Assembly (NCBI GenBank): GCA_030688135.1
Contig: JAUYIW010000048.1
Span: 1 to 21,218 of the forward strand
DNA length: 21,218 nt
From: Candidatus Uhrbacteria bacterium
Lineage (GTDB): Bacteria; Patescibacteriota; Patescibacteriia; UBA9934
Reading direction: 5' to 3'
Part shown: positions 5,908-14,223 of the stretch, piece by piece
Position numbering within the stretch: position 1 is the first letter of the stretch
Layout of the letters: every line of letters begins with the position of its first letter
Notes under the pieces: generated by a model
What the model saw: only the letters and a program-made list of their open reading frames with translations
Told to the model about the DNA's origin: nothing
The model's database searches: none
Position numbers and translations under genes: made by a program

Positions 5908-6690
5908 TTAGACTTTTCCTGCCTGAGCCTCCATAACGTCAATGCCAGCTTTAATAATAGCATCGAACTGTTGAAGTTTTCTACTTGCTCCACCAACTAA
6001 TACTCCGTCAATCTGACTTTCACGCAAAAACTGATAAACATTATCAGCATCAACCGAGCCACCGTAAATAATTGATATTTGCCTTGCGGGAAGCTGAGTA
6101 ATCTTATTCAATTCGGAGCGTATAAATTGATGCATCTCTACAACATCACCAATGTTGGCAGGACTGCCTGTACCAATGGCCCAAACTGGCTCATATGCAA
6201 CAATCAATTGACGGTTCTTTGAAATGCTGACTTTGTCTAATGCAGTTTTTAACTGGCCTGCCACATACTGCATAGCATTAGCAGAATCACGAACATCCAT
6301 AGGTTCGCCCACGCATAGTATTGGAGTGAGCTTAGACAATCCAAAAATAGTCTTTAACTTTTTATTAATAAGCTCATTAGTCTCTCCAAGCTGATTGCGC
6401 CTTTCAGAATGTCCAACAATTACAAATGAACAAGGAATGTCTTCAAGCATTGAGGTTGAAGTTTCGCCAGTAAAAGACCCCATTCGTTCTGGACCACAAT
6501 TTTGTGCACCAATACGCACCCTACTTCTTGCAGTCACCTTGTGTATTTCGCTAAGTGCTGTAAATGATGGACAAATAATAACCTCGGGAGCCACCTCCTT
6601 ACCTCGAAGCGAACGCAAAACACCGCGTGCAAGCGCAACACTTTCGCGAATCCCAAGATGCATTTTCCAATTTCCAATTATGTATTTCAT
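5908..6690 (-). CDS. tpiA: Triosephosphate isomerase
   Basis: The enzyme interconverts dihydroxyacetone phosphate and glyceraldehyde 3-phosphate in glycolysis. At 260 aa it is a normal-length TIM barrel. The catalytic residues are all visible: Lys9 in GNWKM, His94 in VGHSERR and Glu167 in AYEPVWAIGTG, the active-site loop motif. The phosphate-binding motifs YGGSV (209-213) and GGAS (233-236) are also present. The start is ATG 6690, with no Shine-Dalgarno. The TPR gene follows after 12 nt. The 146-bp gap upstream separates it from the M16 peptidase gene and may hold its promoter. Confidence 0.98.
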   Translation of the reverse strand: MKYIIGNWKMHLGIRESVALARGVLRSLRGKEVAPEVIICPSFTALSEIHKVTARSRVRIGAQNCGPERMGSFTGETSTSMLEDIPCSFVIVGHSERRNQLGETNELINKKLKTIFGLSKLTPILCVGEPMDVRDSANAMQYVAGQLKTALDKVSISKNRQLIVAYEPVWAIGTGSPANIGDVVEMHQFIRSELNKITQLPARQISIIYGGSVDADNVYQFLRESQIDGVLVGGASRKLQQFDAIIKAGIDVMEAQAGKV

Positions 6691-6836
6691 ATGTGTGGCA
6701 AGCTAATTTCAAAGCATCTACAGATTACAGATTCACTACAGATATAGAGATTGGCCTACAAGCTTCCAAACCACTGCCTACCCCGCCCCTAACGGGACCT
6801 CTCCTAAGACTAATCTTACAACTTACTCCTAAGTAA
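6691..6836. other. Intergenic, short ACAGATT duplication and irregular CTA-rich sequence
   Basis: ACAGATT occurs twice in tandem (6720-6733) and again in altered form just after. The rest of the gap carries irregularly spaced CCTA/CTAA words. I found no fixed period, unlike the arrays near 10100, 12830 and 15650. It probably contains the tpiA promoter. Confidence 0.35.
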
Positions 6837-8117
6837 TCAATTTATCACAGGAACATGCTTCAGTAAAGCCGCATCTGTTTTATATGGACCTACTGCAGCA
6901 ATAGATAATTTTTGAAAATTCAATATCTCGTTGGCAATATCTTGAACATCCTTCACAGTTACTTCGCGAATTTTTGTCAGCTTTTCATCGAGCGTCTCCA
7001 CTTTGTCAAAAAATAACTCTTGCCTTCCATAAAACTCAGCACGGTTAGAAGAATCTTCAAGACTCAATTTCGCTGCACCCTCTGCATGATCTTTAGCAAA
7101 CTTAAGTTCCTGCACAGTTACACCTTCACGTTTAATCTTTTTAAGTTCTTTAAAAATCGCATTGAGCGCTTCATCTAATCGTTCGCGATTAAGTCCAGCA
7201 CGAATCAAAAGCATTCCAACATCTTCATATGCTTCCGAGCTTGCGCGTACAAAATATGCCAATCCTCTTTTCTCGCGAACCTCAATAAATAATCTTGAAC
7301 TCATTGTTCCGCCAAGTATACTTGCAAAAATTTTTAGTGCCTGTGTTTTTTCATCATGTTTTCCTGGTGCTGGAAAAGCAAGCGCTAGCTGAATCTGCTC
7401 TAACTCTTTGTATTGAATGGAAACGCGTGGAGTTTTACGCTCAGGCATGTCTCCAAATGGCAAATAGCTATCCGGCTCAGTACCTTGCGCTACCTTGCCA
7501 AAAGTCTTTTCTAGTAGCGCCTTTGCGCCCTTTGGAACGTTTCCGGCAATTACTACCACCATTTCAGATGGTATGTAGTACTTATCACGAAAGCTAATAA
7601 GATCGCTTCGCTTCATGTCGATCATTGATTTTGAAGTTCCAGCTATTTCGCGACCAAGTGGGTTGCCGTCAAACATTGCACGCTCAATCAAATCATCAAT
7701 GTGCATTATTGGATTCTCCTCATACATTTTAATCTCCTCAATAATAACCTGCTTCTCTTTTTTCATCTCTGCCGGAGCATACTTTGAATTGAAAAGCATG
7801 TCATGCAAAAGATCAATTGCTACATGAGCTTTATTGCCTGCTATTTTAACATAATAGCCTGTTAGATCTTTGCCAGTATACGCATTGAATGCTGCTCCAT
7901 ACCTATCTATCTCAAGCGAAATATCAATTGTATTTGGTCTCTTTTTAGTTCCCTTAAACATTAAGTGCTCAATAAAATGTGAACCTCCCCAAACTTTCAA
8001 AGGTTCATATCTTGCGCCAACTTTTGTTAGTACTAAAACAGTAGCAGCGTCTGTTCCAGGAAAAGGAACTAAGTGATACCGCATTCCGTTTTTGAGTTTT
8101 TTTGCCTTTATAGCCAT
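6837..8117 (-). CDS. M16-family zinc metallopeptidase (pitrilysin/MPP-like)
   Basis: This 426-aa single-unit M16 peptidase carries the inverted zinc motif HxxEH as HFIEH (His47, Glu50 catalytic, His51), and the distal zinc ligand Glu in VIIEEIKMYEENP (Glu127 or 128). The N-terminal M16 domain covers about 10-160 and the C-terminal inactive-type domain about 165-400, with the usual REKRGLAYFV segment. Members of this branch degrade peptides or process precursors, often as dimers. No signal peptide is seen, so it is cytoplasmic. It ends with TGA and lies 73 nt behind glyS on the same strand. Confidence 0.95.
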   Translation of the reverse strand: MAIKAKKLKNGMRYHLVPFPGTDAATVLVLTKVGARYEPLKVWGGSHFIEHLMFKGTKKRPNTIDISLEIDRYGAAFNAYTGKDLTGYYVKIAGNKAHVAIDLLHDMLFNSKYAPAEMKKEKQVIIEEIKMYEENPIMHIDDLIERAMFDGNPLGREIAGTSKSMIDMKRSDLISFRDKYYIPSEMVVVIAGNVPKGAKALLEKTFGKVAQGTEPDSYLPFGDMPERKTPRVSIQYKELEQIQLALAFPAPGKHDEKTQALKIFASILGGTMSSRLFIEVREKRGLAYFVRASSEAYEDVGMLLIRAGLNRERLDEALNAIFKELKKIKREGVTVQELKFAKDHAEGAAKLSLEDSSNRAEFYGRQELFFDKVETLDEKLTKIREVTVKDVQDIANEILNFQKLSIAAVGPYKTDAALLKHVPVIN

Positions 8118-8190
8118 AAGTGCTAAATTCTAAATTAGAGACTTTAAATAAGCTCTAAATTTGAATTTTGTATTATTTAGGATTTGTTTA

Positions 8191-9516
8191 TTATGATTTC
8201 AAGTTTTTGAAAAAATAATCTTCCAATTCACCTATCGCAATCCTTTCCTGAACCATTGTGTCTCGATCTCGAACGGTTACCGCATGATCGTTTAGTGAAT
8301 CAAAATCCACAGTAACGCAATACGGTGTTCCAATCTCATCTTGACGTCTATAGCGACGACCGATTGACTGAGTTTCGTCATACTCCGCATTCCACTTTTT
8401 AGATAGCTTTTCTACAATTGGAAGCGCGACATCACGAAGTTCGGGCTTTTTCGACAGTGGAAGCACTGCGATCTTTATTGGCGCAAGCGCATGCGGAAAC
8501 TTCATAACGACTCGCTTATCAACTCCACCATCTGCAGTAGGCGCCTCCTCTTCAGTGTAAGCGCTAAGCATTACCGCAAGCAAAGTTCTGTCCACGCCTA
8601 GCGAAGGCTCAATAACATGCGGAATGTACTTCTCGCCTGTTACGGTATCGGTGTAGCTTAAATCACGTCCGGAATACTCACTGTGCTTTTTAAGATCGTG
8701 ATCCGTTCTGTATGCCAACCCATAAAGCTCGCTCTTGCCAAATGGAAAGTCAAACTCCAGGTCTACCGTGCGCTCGGAATAATGCGCCAATTCCGAACCC
8801 GGTGTTTCATATTCATGGACCCATTCTTTTTTGATACCGCAAAAATCAATCCATCCATGAAGTTCCTTTAACCACATTTCAAACTTTTCCTTCCAATCAT
8901 CCGGATGCACAAAGTATTCTATTTCCATCTGCTCAAACTCTCGTGTTCGAAAAATAAAGTTGCCTGGTGTAATTTCATTTCGGAAAGCCTTACCAATTTG
9001 AGCAATGCCAAAAGGAATACGCTTTCTTGAAGTCATAAGTACTTGCGGAAAATCTACAAAAATTGCCTGTGCAGTTTCGGGTCGCAAATAAACAGTACTG
9101 GCCGACTCTTCTTTAGGCCCCATGAAAGTTTTGAACATCATGTTAAACGATGCCGGTTCGGTAAGTGTTTCGCTCTTACCGCATTTTGCGCACGGTTTAG
9201 TAAGGTCGATTTGATCAGCCCTATAGCGCTCGTGACAATTCTTACATTCAACCAACGGATCGGTAAAATTCTCCAAATGCCCGGAAGCTTCCCAAACTTT
9301 TGGATTCATTATTATTGCGCCGTCTTGCCCAACCATATCAATACGTCCGTGAACAAAACGTTTCCACCACTCATGTTTGATGTTATTTTTAAGCTCAACT
9401 CCCAAAGGACCGTAATCCCATGAGTTTGCAAGCCCACCGTAAATATCAGAACCGGGAAAAACAAAACCCCTGGTCTTTGCTAAATTAACAATCGTGTCCA
9501 TCGAAGGTTGACTCAT
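8191..9516 (-). CDS. glyS: Glycyl-tRNA synthetase, single-chain class II type
   Basis: The enzyme charges tRNA-Gly. At 441 aa it is of the alpha2 dimeric kind found in archaea, eukaryotes, mycoplasmas and many CPR, not the alpha2beta2 GlyQ/GlyS kind. Motif 1 lies near SWDYGPLGVELKNN, motif 2 is FRNEITPGNFIFRTREFEQ (from 178), and motif 3 is PSLGVDRTLLAVM. A zinc ribbon is formed by C91, C94, C109 and C112. The C-terminal anticodon-binding domain (from about 345, FPHALAPIKIAVLPLSK) is present. ATG 9516 lies 1 nt behind the frr stop codon, so translation is probably coupled. Confidence 0.97.
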   Translation of the reverse strand: MSQPSMDTIVNLAKTRGFVFPGSDIYGGLANSWDYGPLGVELKNNIKHEWWKRFVHGRIDMVGQDGAIIMNPKVWEASGHLENFTDPLVECKNCHERYRADQIDLTKPCAKCGKSETLTEPASFNMMFKTFMGPKEESASTVYLRPETAQAIFVDFPQVLMTSRKRIPFGIAQIGKAFRNEITPGNFIFRTREFEQMEIEYFVHPDDWKEKFEMWLKELHGWIDFCGIKKEWVHEYETPGSELAHYSERTVDLEFDFPFGKSELYGLAYRTDHDLKKHSEYSGRDLSYTDTVTGEKYIPHVIEPSLGVDRTLLAVMLSAYTEEEAPTADGGVDKRVVMKFPHALAPIKIAVLPLSKKPELRDVALPIVEKLSKKWNAEYDETQSIGRRYRRQDEIGTPYCVTVDFDSLNDHAVTVRDRDTMVQERIAIGELEDYFFKNLKS

Positions 9517-9517
9517 A

Positions 9518-10060
9518 TTAAACTGTGGTTATTTGTTCTTCTTTCTTCTGGCCTATTGCGTCAATTTCTACTCCCATTTCTTTTGTGAGTTTATCAAGAG
9601 AATCCAGTAGATCATGCTTTTCGTCTTTGCCAATGCTCTCAATTTTCTCTATCTGCTTTTTAACCTCTTCTCGAACTTGTCTAATGGCAACCCTGGCATT
9701 CTCAAGCTTTTCTTTCATTATTTTTACCATCTTCTGCCGAGTTTCATCGGTCATCTGAGGCATAATCAAACGTATTGTCTTACCGTCTACGTTAGGGTTC
9801 ATTCCAAGATCTGACTTTTGAATTGCAGTTTCAATGTTTTTTACTACCGATGCATCCCAAGGATCGATCTGAACTGTTTTAGCGTCTGGGGTAGAAATAG
9901 AAGCAAGAGCCTTCAGTGGCTGATTAGCCCCATAGACTTCAATATTTAAATTCTCCACAAGCGCAGGAGTAGATCTTCCTGTTCGAATTGTAGATAATTC
10001 CTCTGCTAAATGCTCAAGTACCTTTTGGAACTGAGGCTTAGATTCGAGAACAATGGTCAT
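9518..10060 (-). CDS. frr: Ribosome recycling factor
   Basis: RRF splits the post-termination ribosome together with EF-G. The protein is 180 aa, close to the usual 185. The three-helix bundle and the inserted beta domain are recognisable: ELSTIRTGRSTPALVENLNIEVYG near the start, PDAKTVQIDPWDASVVKNIE in the middle, and the helical VRQ/REEVKKQIEKIE part at the end. The conserved Arg in RTGR is present. It is followed after 1 nt by glyS. Its upstream side is the repeat array of the four-helix-bundle cassette; the outermost degenerate unit (10068) begins 8 nt before the start codon. Confidence 0.97.
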   Translation of the reverse strand: MTIVLESKPQFQKVLEHLAEELSTIRTGRSTPALVENLNIEVYGANQPLKALASISTPDAKTVQIDPWDASVVKNIETAIQKSDLGMNPNVDGKTIRLIMPQMTDETRQKMVKIMKEKLENARVAIRQVREEVKKQIEKIESIGKDEKHDLLDSLDKLTKEMGVEIDAIGQKKEEQITTV

Positions 10061-10067
10061 AGTAAAG

Positions 10068-10174
10068 ATGTTATGTCGACAAGCTAAGATTTAATGTCAG
10101 GTTGTGAGGTTTATTATGAGGAGCGAGGGTTTATGACGGGTTGCAAGGTTTATTGTTTAAAGCTGGGGTTTATT
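10068..10174 (+). repeat. Phased GGTTTATT array, downstream of the four-helix-bundle gene
   Basis: The octamer GGTTTATT, or a one-base variant, starts at 10108, 10128, 10147 and 10167, giving spacings of 20, 19 and 20 bp. Decayed units at 10088 (GATTTAAT) and 10068 (ATGTTATG) keep the 20-bp phase. The 11-12 bp between units differ from one another. The stretch TTGCAAGGTTTATTGTTT at 10141-10158 is identical to 17755-17772 in the gene-less array. Confidence 0.85.
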
Positions 10175-10184
10175 TTTAGAACGC

Positions 10185-10604
10185 TTATTTTTTATTTCGA
10201 CCATACCTTCTAGCATTGTCACCGGTTAGCTTTATTAGCTTATTGAGTTCTATTGGTATACGTGAAAACAATCTTTCAAAATTGGCAATATCTTCTTCAA
10301 TCAACAGGTTGCGCTCCTTTGCTTTCTGAAACCAGTCATATGACTCATAACACGAGCCCCGAGAGTAGTAGTAAAACTTAATCGTGTCCTTAAAAAAGAA
10401 TCGACCATATCCTTCTGCCACATTGGCTGATATTGAATCCGTTGCGCTAATCCACTGACTACCAATTGTCTTAGTAGATAAATAATTGAACCTGCTAACA
10501 ATCTCCCATACTAGCCTCCCAAGCTGTCTAGATAACTGATACACGGGCATTCTTTGTAAATTTCCTATGCTAGCATAAGGCTCCATTGGTTCCTCTGGCT
10601 CCAT
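10185..10604 (-). CDS. Four-helix-bundle protein (S23 / Avd-like family)
   Basis: The 139-aa protein has the family pattern: an opening helix with VYQLSRQLGRLVWEIV, then ISATDSISANVAEGYGR, a helix with FYYYSRGSCYESYDWF, and a final helix ending LIKLTGDNARRYGRNKK. The family was first seen as proteins encoded in 23S rRNA intervening sequences and includes the accessory protein of diversity-generating retroelements. Stand-alone members are common in CPR and Bacteroidetes, with no settled function. No reverse transcriptase or rRNA gene is present here. The gene lies between two inward-facing repeat arrays; one repeat (10616-10623) is 11 nt before the start codon. Starts at M7 or M19 are possible alternatives. 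Confidence 0.85.
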   Translation of the reverse strand: MEPEEPMEPYASIGNLQRMPVYQLSRQLGRLVWEIVSRFNYLSTKTIGSQWISATDSISANVAEGYGRFFFKDTIKFYYYSRGSCYESYDWFQKAKERNLLIEEDIANFERLFSRIPIELNKLIKLTGDNARRYGRNKK

Positions 10605-10615
10605 ATTGTACTATT

Positions 10616-10684
10616 AATAAACTTCAGCCTATGCACAATAAACATTCGCAATCCGCTAATAAACCGCGTAATCAACAATAAACC
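10616..10684 (+). repeat. Phased AATAAACC array, upstream of the four-helix-bundle gene
   Basis: AATAAAC plus C, T or A starts at 10616, 10637, 10658 and 10677 (spacings 21, 21, 19). It is the reverse complement of the array on the other side of the gene, so both arrays point toward the gene. The spacers are unrelated to one another. Confidence 0.85.
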
Positions 10685-10719
10685 TACTTCCCCTATCCTG
10701 CCATTTTGAATCGCCAACG

Positions 10720-11784
10720 TCAATCCTCTACAGTTGCAAAACCAGTATAAATACGGTCTGTATTGGTTGGATGAGCCTGCATCGCATAAGGCGCTTTACT
10801 AGATGGCAATTCTTCTGTGGACCACGAACTTCCACCAGAAGTTGTTGAGTACATAATTGAACCAGTTCCATAGTAAATTGTGTTTCCGTCTTTTGCGTCT
10901 ACTGCAAATCCCCAAATTCTAACATCTCCAGGTGAAGTAACAAGTGGCACTCCATCCCATGTTTCTCCATCGTCATTTGATACTAGAAGTCCATACTTGG
11001 TATTCATTAAAATAGTATCTCCATTTTCTGTCTGAGCAAAACCGTATACGTCATCTGATGCCTTAAATTCTTTCTTTAACGAATCTTCAAATTCCACCCA
11101 TGTCTCACCACTATCATCTGTGCGAACCATTCCTCTTGTTTCGGTTCCAACTAACACGACCCTGCTATCTGCATTACTTATCATGATTGCCGATACGTCA
11201 TTACCTGCTTCACCTACGTTAGACCAGTTATCTCCTGCATCTGTACTCTTTAGAATATCTCCAGCGCTTGTTCCTGCCCACATAATATCTGGATTAAACC
11301 AATCAAGTGCAAAAGCAGTTAATAATTCGTCGCTTCTGGTTTCAATGTAAACAGATGAAAACTCTCGGCTACAAGTGTATGATTTTAAAATCCTATCAGA
11401 CTTTAATGCATACAACGTACAAATATTTCTTGGATCAACTTCAATGTCTAGCACTGCACCTTCTCGCACATCCGCATCACCAGGACGCTGCCAACTTACT
11501 CCGTTGTCATAGGAAAAGAACATTCCGTTTCCGGTAGTTCCAATGTAAATTGTCGCGTCATCGGTTGGGTCAATCTCAATCGAGATTACATTTACTCCAC
11601 CAATAGATCCAACTCCACTAGCTGATGGCAATGCACTTAGCTGAGTCCAACTAGCGCCAGCGTCAGCAGTTACAAACATTCCTCCACTTCCTGAAGATGA
11701 AGTGCTACCTCCAAAACCAAGGCATCCTTGGCCAATTAGCACAAAGGACAACGATGCAATCACAAGTTTACTTGTAGTTTTCAT
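10720..11784 (-). CDS. Lipoprotein with BNR/Asp-box beta-propeller repeats
   Basis: The 354-aa protein starts with a signal peptide and lipobox-like end (MKTTSKLVIASLSFVLIGQGC, split here by function; Cys21 would carry the lipid). At least six repeats of the form S/T-x-D-x-G-x-x-W follow: TADAGASWTQ, SYDNGVSWQ, STDAGDNWSN, TDDSGETWVE, SNDDGETWDG and TTSGGSSWST. This is the sialidase/VPS10/Ycf48-type propeller. No sialidase arginine triad is evident, so a binding or assembly role at the cell surface is more likely than catalysis. A -10 box TATAAT ends 9 nt before the ATG with no Shine-Dalgarno, suggesting a near-leaderless mRNA. It is downstream of holB. Confidence 0.85.
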   Translation of the reverse strand: MKTTSKLVIASLSFVLIGQGCLGFGGSTSSSGSGGMFVTADAGASWTQLSALPSASGVGSIGGVNVISIEIDPTDDATIYIGTTGNGMFFSYDNGVSWQRPGDADVREGAVLDIEVDPRNICTLYALKSDRILKSYTCSREFSSVYIETRSDELLTAFALDWFNPDIMWAGTSAGDILKSTDAGDNWSNVGEAGNDVSAIMISNADSRVVLVGTETRGMVRTDDSGETWVEFEDSLKKEFKASDDVYGFAQTENGDTILMNTKYGLLVSNDDGETWDGVPLVTSPGDVRIWGFAVDAKDGNTIYYGTGSIMYSTTSGGSSWSTEELPSSKAPYAMQAHPTNTDRIYTGFATVED

Positions 11785-11793
11785 AAGTTTGAA

Positions 11794-11799
11794 ATTATA
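11794..11799 (-). promoter_or_regulatory. -10 box of the lipoprotein gene
   Basis: TATAAT on the minus strand ends 9 nt before ATG 11784. The spacing equals that at holB and implies a leader of only a few nucleotides. Confidence 0.45.
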
Positions 11800-11824
11800 A
11801 TTGAAATCAAAAAATTATTAAAAT

Positions 11825-12796
11825 TTATAGCGCAAGTGCAAAGTGTTCAAGCGCTAACTGAGCGTTCACATTCGCGCGCATTGCATATTCTGCTTCCCCC
11901 AAAGTTCTTAACGCTTTTGCCCACACTCCAACCGGCTTCATTTGAACAATTCGTGCGACGCGAGCTTCTTCTGCTTTTAAGGTTGAAAAATCCGTAGCGC
12001 CTAACGATGCAAGCGCGCAATCATGCAAAACTTGGCGTATTGCATCAATCGTTTTTTCCAAATCATCTGACGTTCTTTCTTTATCTTTTACAATCCTTTC
12101 AATAAAAGCAAAACGTGATGCAAGCGATCCTTCAGCAAATTGAAGAGCCTCTCCAAGGTCTTCCAAAAATCTTGCTCGTAAGTCTTTGTTTATCAATGCG
12201 TTTGCAACCCCGGGACGACCTCCTGCAAGTCCCGCAAGTTCATGTGCAAGCTCTTTTGTACTGCCCTGCGCTAATAAAAACTTTTCAATCTCATTACGCT
12301 GTGAAAGTGTAAATCGAATATGAACTGTACGAGACAATATTGTTCTAAGTAATAATTCTGGACTCGATGCAACTAAAATAATTAAACTTTCACCGCTTGG
12401 TTCTTCAAGAGTTTTTAAAAGTGCGTTCTGCGCCGGAATAGTCATTGTGTCCGCGTCTTCAATAATTGCCACTTTTTTGCCGCTTCCAAATGATGACATT
12501 GAAAGTCGCTCTTTTAAAATTCGAATGTCTTCAACTGAAATAGACCCCTTTTCCGAAGGCTTTACTATTGTGACGTTTGGATTTGTTTCGATCCCTCTCT
12601 TTTTAAGAGAATCGGGAGTTCCTGCCAAATCTACACCTAGCGCCTCACGAACAAACTCTTCTACCACAGCCCTCTTCCCAACATGCTTTGGACCGGAAAA
12701 ACAATAAGCATGCGCTAATGTTTCTTTTTGAATCACGCGCCCTAAATACTCCTTTTGAGCAGTGTGACCAATGATCGATGAAAAAATGGGAGTCAT
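11825..12796 (-). CDS. holB: DNA polymerase III, delta-prime subunit (clamp loader)
   Basis: The 323-aa AAA+ protein is a clamp-loader subunit that helps place the beta clamp on DNA. It opens with FSSIIGHTAQKEYL, then a P-loop region GPKHVGKRA (35-43). The second Walker glycine is replaced and Thr/Ser is Arg, as expected for delta-prime, which does not hydrolyse ATP. KVAIIEDADTMTIPAQNALLK (from about 107) and LLRTILSRTVHIRF carry the Walker B-like and SRC-like motifs; the usual Cys of SRC is Thr here. The cysteine cluster of the zinc module seen in many delta-prime proteins is missing. A TATAAT box lies 9 nt before the start. Confidence 0.92.
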   Translation of the reverse strand: MTPIFSSIIGHTAQKEYLGRVIQKETLAHAYCFSGPKHVGKRAVVEEFVREALGVDLAGTPDSLKKRGIETNPNVTIVKPSEKGSISVEDIRILKERLSMSSFGSGKKVAIIEDADTMTIPAQNALLKTLEEPSGESLIILVASSPELLLRTILSRTVHIRFTLSQRNEIEKFLLAQGSTKELAHELAGLAGGRPGVANALINKDLRARFLEDLGEALQFAEGSLASRFAFIERIVKDKERTSDDLEKTIDAIRQVLHDCALASLGATDFSTLKAEEARVARIVQMKPVGVWAKALRTLGEAEYAMRANVNAQLALEHFALAL

Positions 12797-12805
12797 ACTG
12801 GACGA

Positions 12806-12814
12806 ATTATAACA
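12806..12814 (-). promoter_or_regulatory. Extended -10 promoter of holB
   Basis: On the minus strand TGT then TATAAT (12811-12806) ends 9 nt before ATG 12796. There is no Shine-Dalgarno; transcription would start about 3 nt before the start codon. Confidence 0.5.
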
Positions 12815-12828
12815 TAAAATCGTTTTGT

Positions 12829-12884
12829 TAGGTTGTAGGTTTTAGGTTATAGGAGTTAGGGGATAGGGACTAGGGGTTAGTAAA
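12829..12884 (+). repeat. Degenerate heptad array with TAGG core
   Basis: TAGG starts at 12829, 12836, 12843, 12850, 12857, 12864 and 12871, followed by TAGT at 12878: eight units with an exact 7-bp period. The three bases between cores vary (for example TTG, TTT, TTA, AGT, GGA). The look is telomere-like, but the position is between holB and a divergent gene. Confidence 0.85.
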
Positions 12885-12997
12885 AAAACAACGGCTAGTA
12901 CCCCTTTTCGTACAAATTTTATGAACAAAATCACTAAAATGTTACAATATTCGGCTAATTTTAGCGAAAAACTCAAATATTGTATTAAATACGCCAC

Positions 12998-13026
12998 TTG
13001 ACAAAACCGAAAGTTTGTGCTATTAT
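12998..13026 (+). promoter_or_regulatory. Strong promoter of 13132-14163
   Basis: TTGACA (12998-13003), 17 bp, TATTAT (13021-13026). The leader of about 100 nt contains a hairpin with arms CGCGT (13073-13077) and ACGCG (13091-13095), and ends with the Shine-Dalgarno AAGGAG (13119-13124). Confidence 0.7.
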
Positions 13027-13131
13027 TTGCGGTTCGATTCGCACCTGTTTTGGGTACGAATTGTCCCGGATTCGCGTTGACACAGTGTTGACGCGATGGC
13101 AGAGATCTTCAAACAAAAAAGGAGAAGAACC

Positions 13132-14163
13132 ATGAGTAGGTTCACAAATTCAGAAGGAAAGTTGCGCAACATCGACAATGCGGTCCACGATTTCCTCTTC
13201 ATGGTACTCACAAAGTACCACGTCGACCGCAATCGCCAGCCGATCGACGGCATCACGGAGGAAGAAATCATTCTCCGCGCCACGGTCAATGGAATGGTAG
13301 AGGAAATCGGACTGCAGAGCAGATTCGCTCTGCTCGATGCGAACCTGATGGCAATTGAGGTGCTCTCGGGCATCTCGATCCGGCGCGCTCTCACGCAGCT
13401 GTACAAGTTGCTCGAGGCACAGGCCGCGCAGGGCCATCCCAAGAGCGACGCGGTGCTTACCGCGTCGAAGTTGGTGTCGACCGGATCGGAAAGGGTTCAC
13501 GCCCTCATGATCCTCGACAACCGCGTGGAGAGCTTCGAGGATGCTTCCAAGCGCATCCTCGTGGCCGCTTCCGGCCACAACCGTGAGAAGCTCGTTCGCT
13601 CAATCCTCGACGAAGCCGGTCTCCTGCCGGCCGAAGTCATCGCGGTAGAGCCCAAGCCCGAGGCTACAAAGCCGGAGGCAAAGACGAACGCGGAGCGGAA
13701 GGTGTGGACCGAGCGGGCGCAGGCTACGTTGATCCAGGTGGCCAAGGGACTGTCGACCAAGGAGGCTGTCGTTGCCGCCAAGAAGCGAACCGAAGGAGTT
13801 CGCAAGGCAGCACAGCGCCTGTTGCGCCGAGCTCACACCCATCCGGTGGATGGGGGGATGAGCATCCTTGTGACGTTCCAGGCCCTGGAGGCCGCGGAAC
13901 TCATCACGGCTGAAGAAGCCGAGGTGATCCGCAAGGAGGTCATTGAGGCCCTAAGCAACGACGACAACGGAGACGAAGGCGAAGGCTCCGAGCCTGAAGT
14001 CGAAACGGAGGTCGAAATCGAGGACGCACCCGCGTCCGAAGTCGAGACCGAGACCAAGGCCAAGGCCGCCGGCAACAACGGCACCAACCTGAATCTGGCC
14101 GGCCTGCAGGCCGCTCTCAACTCGTCGGGCGTACAGCCCGATGAAGAGACTGTCCAGGCCTAA
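13132..14163 (+). CDS. Hypothetical protein with acidic C-terminus, GC-rich gene, 343 aa
   Basis: The start is at ATG 13132, 7 nt after AAGGAG; the in-frame ATG at 13096 has no ribosome site and follows a hairpin. The N-terminal half (about 1-160) is helical (NIDNAVHDFLFMVLTKYH, ALTQLYKLLEAQAAQ). A Pro/Lys/Glu linker follows (about 168-190), then a second helical part (ATLIQVAKGLSTKEAVVAAKK, FQALEAAELITAEEAEVIRKEV), a strongly acidic segment (about 285-320) and a short tail. No known family is recognised. The base composition is much richer in G and C than in all neighbours, which suggests transfer or strong selection for expression. The promoter, Shine-Dalgarno and a private terminator point to high, independent expression. 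Confidence 0.78.
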   Translation: MSRFTNSEGKLRNIDNAVHDFLFMVLTKYHVDRNRQPIDGITEEEIILRATVNGMVEEIGLQSRFALLDANLMAIEVLSGISIRRALTQLYKLLEAQAAQGHPKSDAVLTASKLVSTGSERVHALMILDNRVESFEDASKRILVAASGHNREKLVRSILDEAGLLPAEVIAVEPKPEATKPEAKTNAERKVWTERAQATLIQVAKGLSTKEAVVAAKKRTEGVRKAAQRLLRRAHTHPVDGGMSILVTFQALEAAELITAEEAEVIRKEVIEALSNDDNGDEGEGSEPEVETEVEIEDAPASEVETETKAKAAGNNGTNLNLAGLQAALNSSGVQPDEETVQA

Positions 14164-14178
14164 GGTCACGCGTACTGT

Positions 14179-14223
14179 GCGTGCAGGGTTTGCAAGTATT
14201 TATACTTCGCAAACCCTGCACGC
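14179..14223 (+). terminator. Long hairpin after 13132-14163
   Basis: A perfect 15-bp stem, GCGTGCAGGGTTTGC (14179-14193) with 14209-14223, is topped by AAGTA/TACTT. The following sequence has only a poor U-tract, so termination may be inefficient or the hairpin may protect the mRNA end. Confidence 0.6.

Noticed and set aside
8118..8190. Heptad repeat TAAATTC between glyS and the M16 gene
   Set aside because: Two tandem copies (from 8124 and 8131) are clear, but the following TAAA words fall out of phase; too little to call an array.
10185..10604. Diversity-generating retroelement or rRNA intervening sequence, from the S23/Avd-like protein
   Set aside because: No reverse transcriptase, template/variable repeat pair or rRNA gene is found in the window.
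10108..10684. CRISPR-like array from conserved octamers with variable spacers
   Set aside because: The conserved part is only 8 bp and the spacers 11-13 bp, the arrays are in opposite orientations around a gene, and no cas gene is present.
13026..13050. Second tRNA, from the T-arm-like word GGTTCGATTC
   Set aside because: No acceptor, D or anticodon arm can be built around it; it lies in the leader of the 13132 gene.
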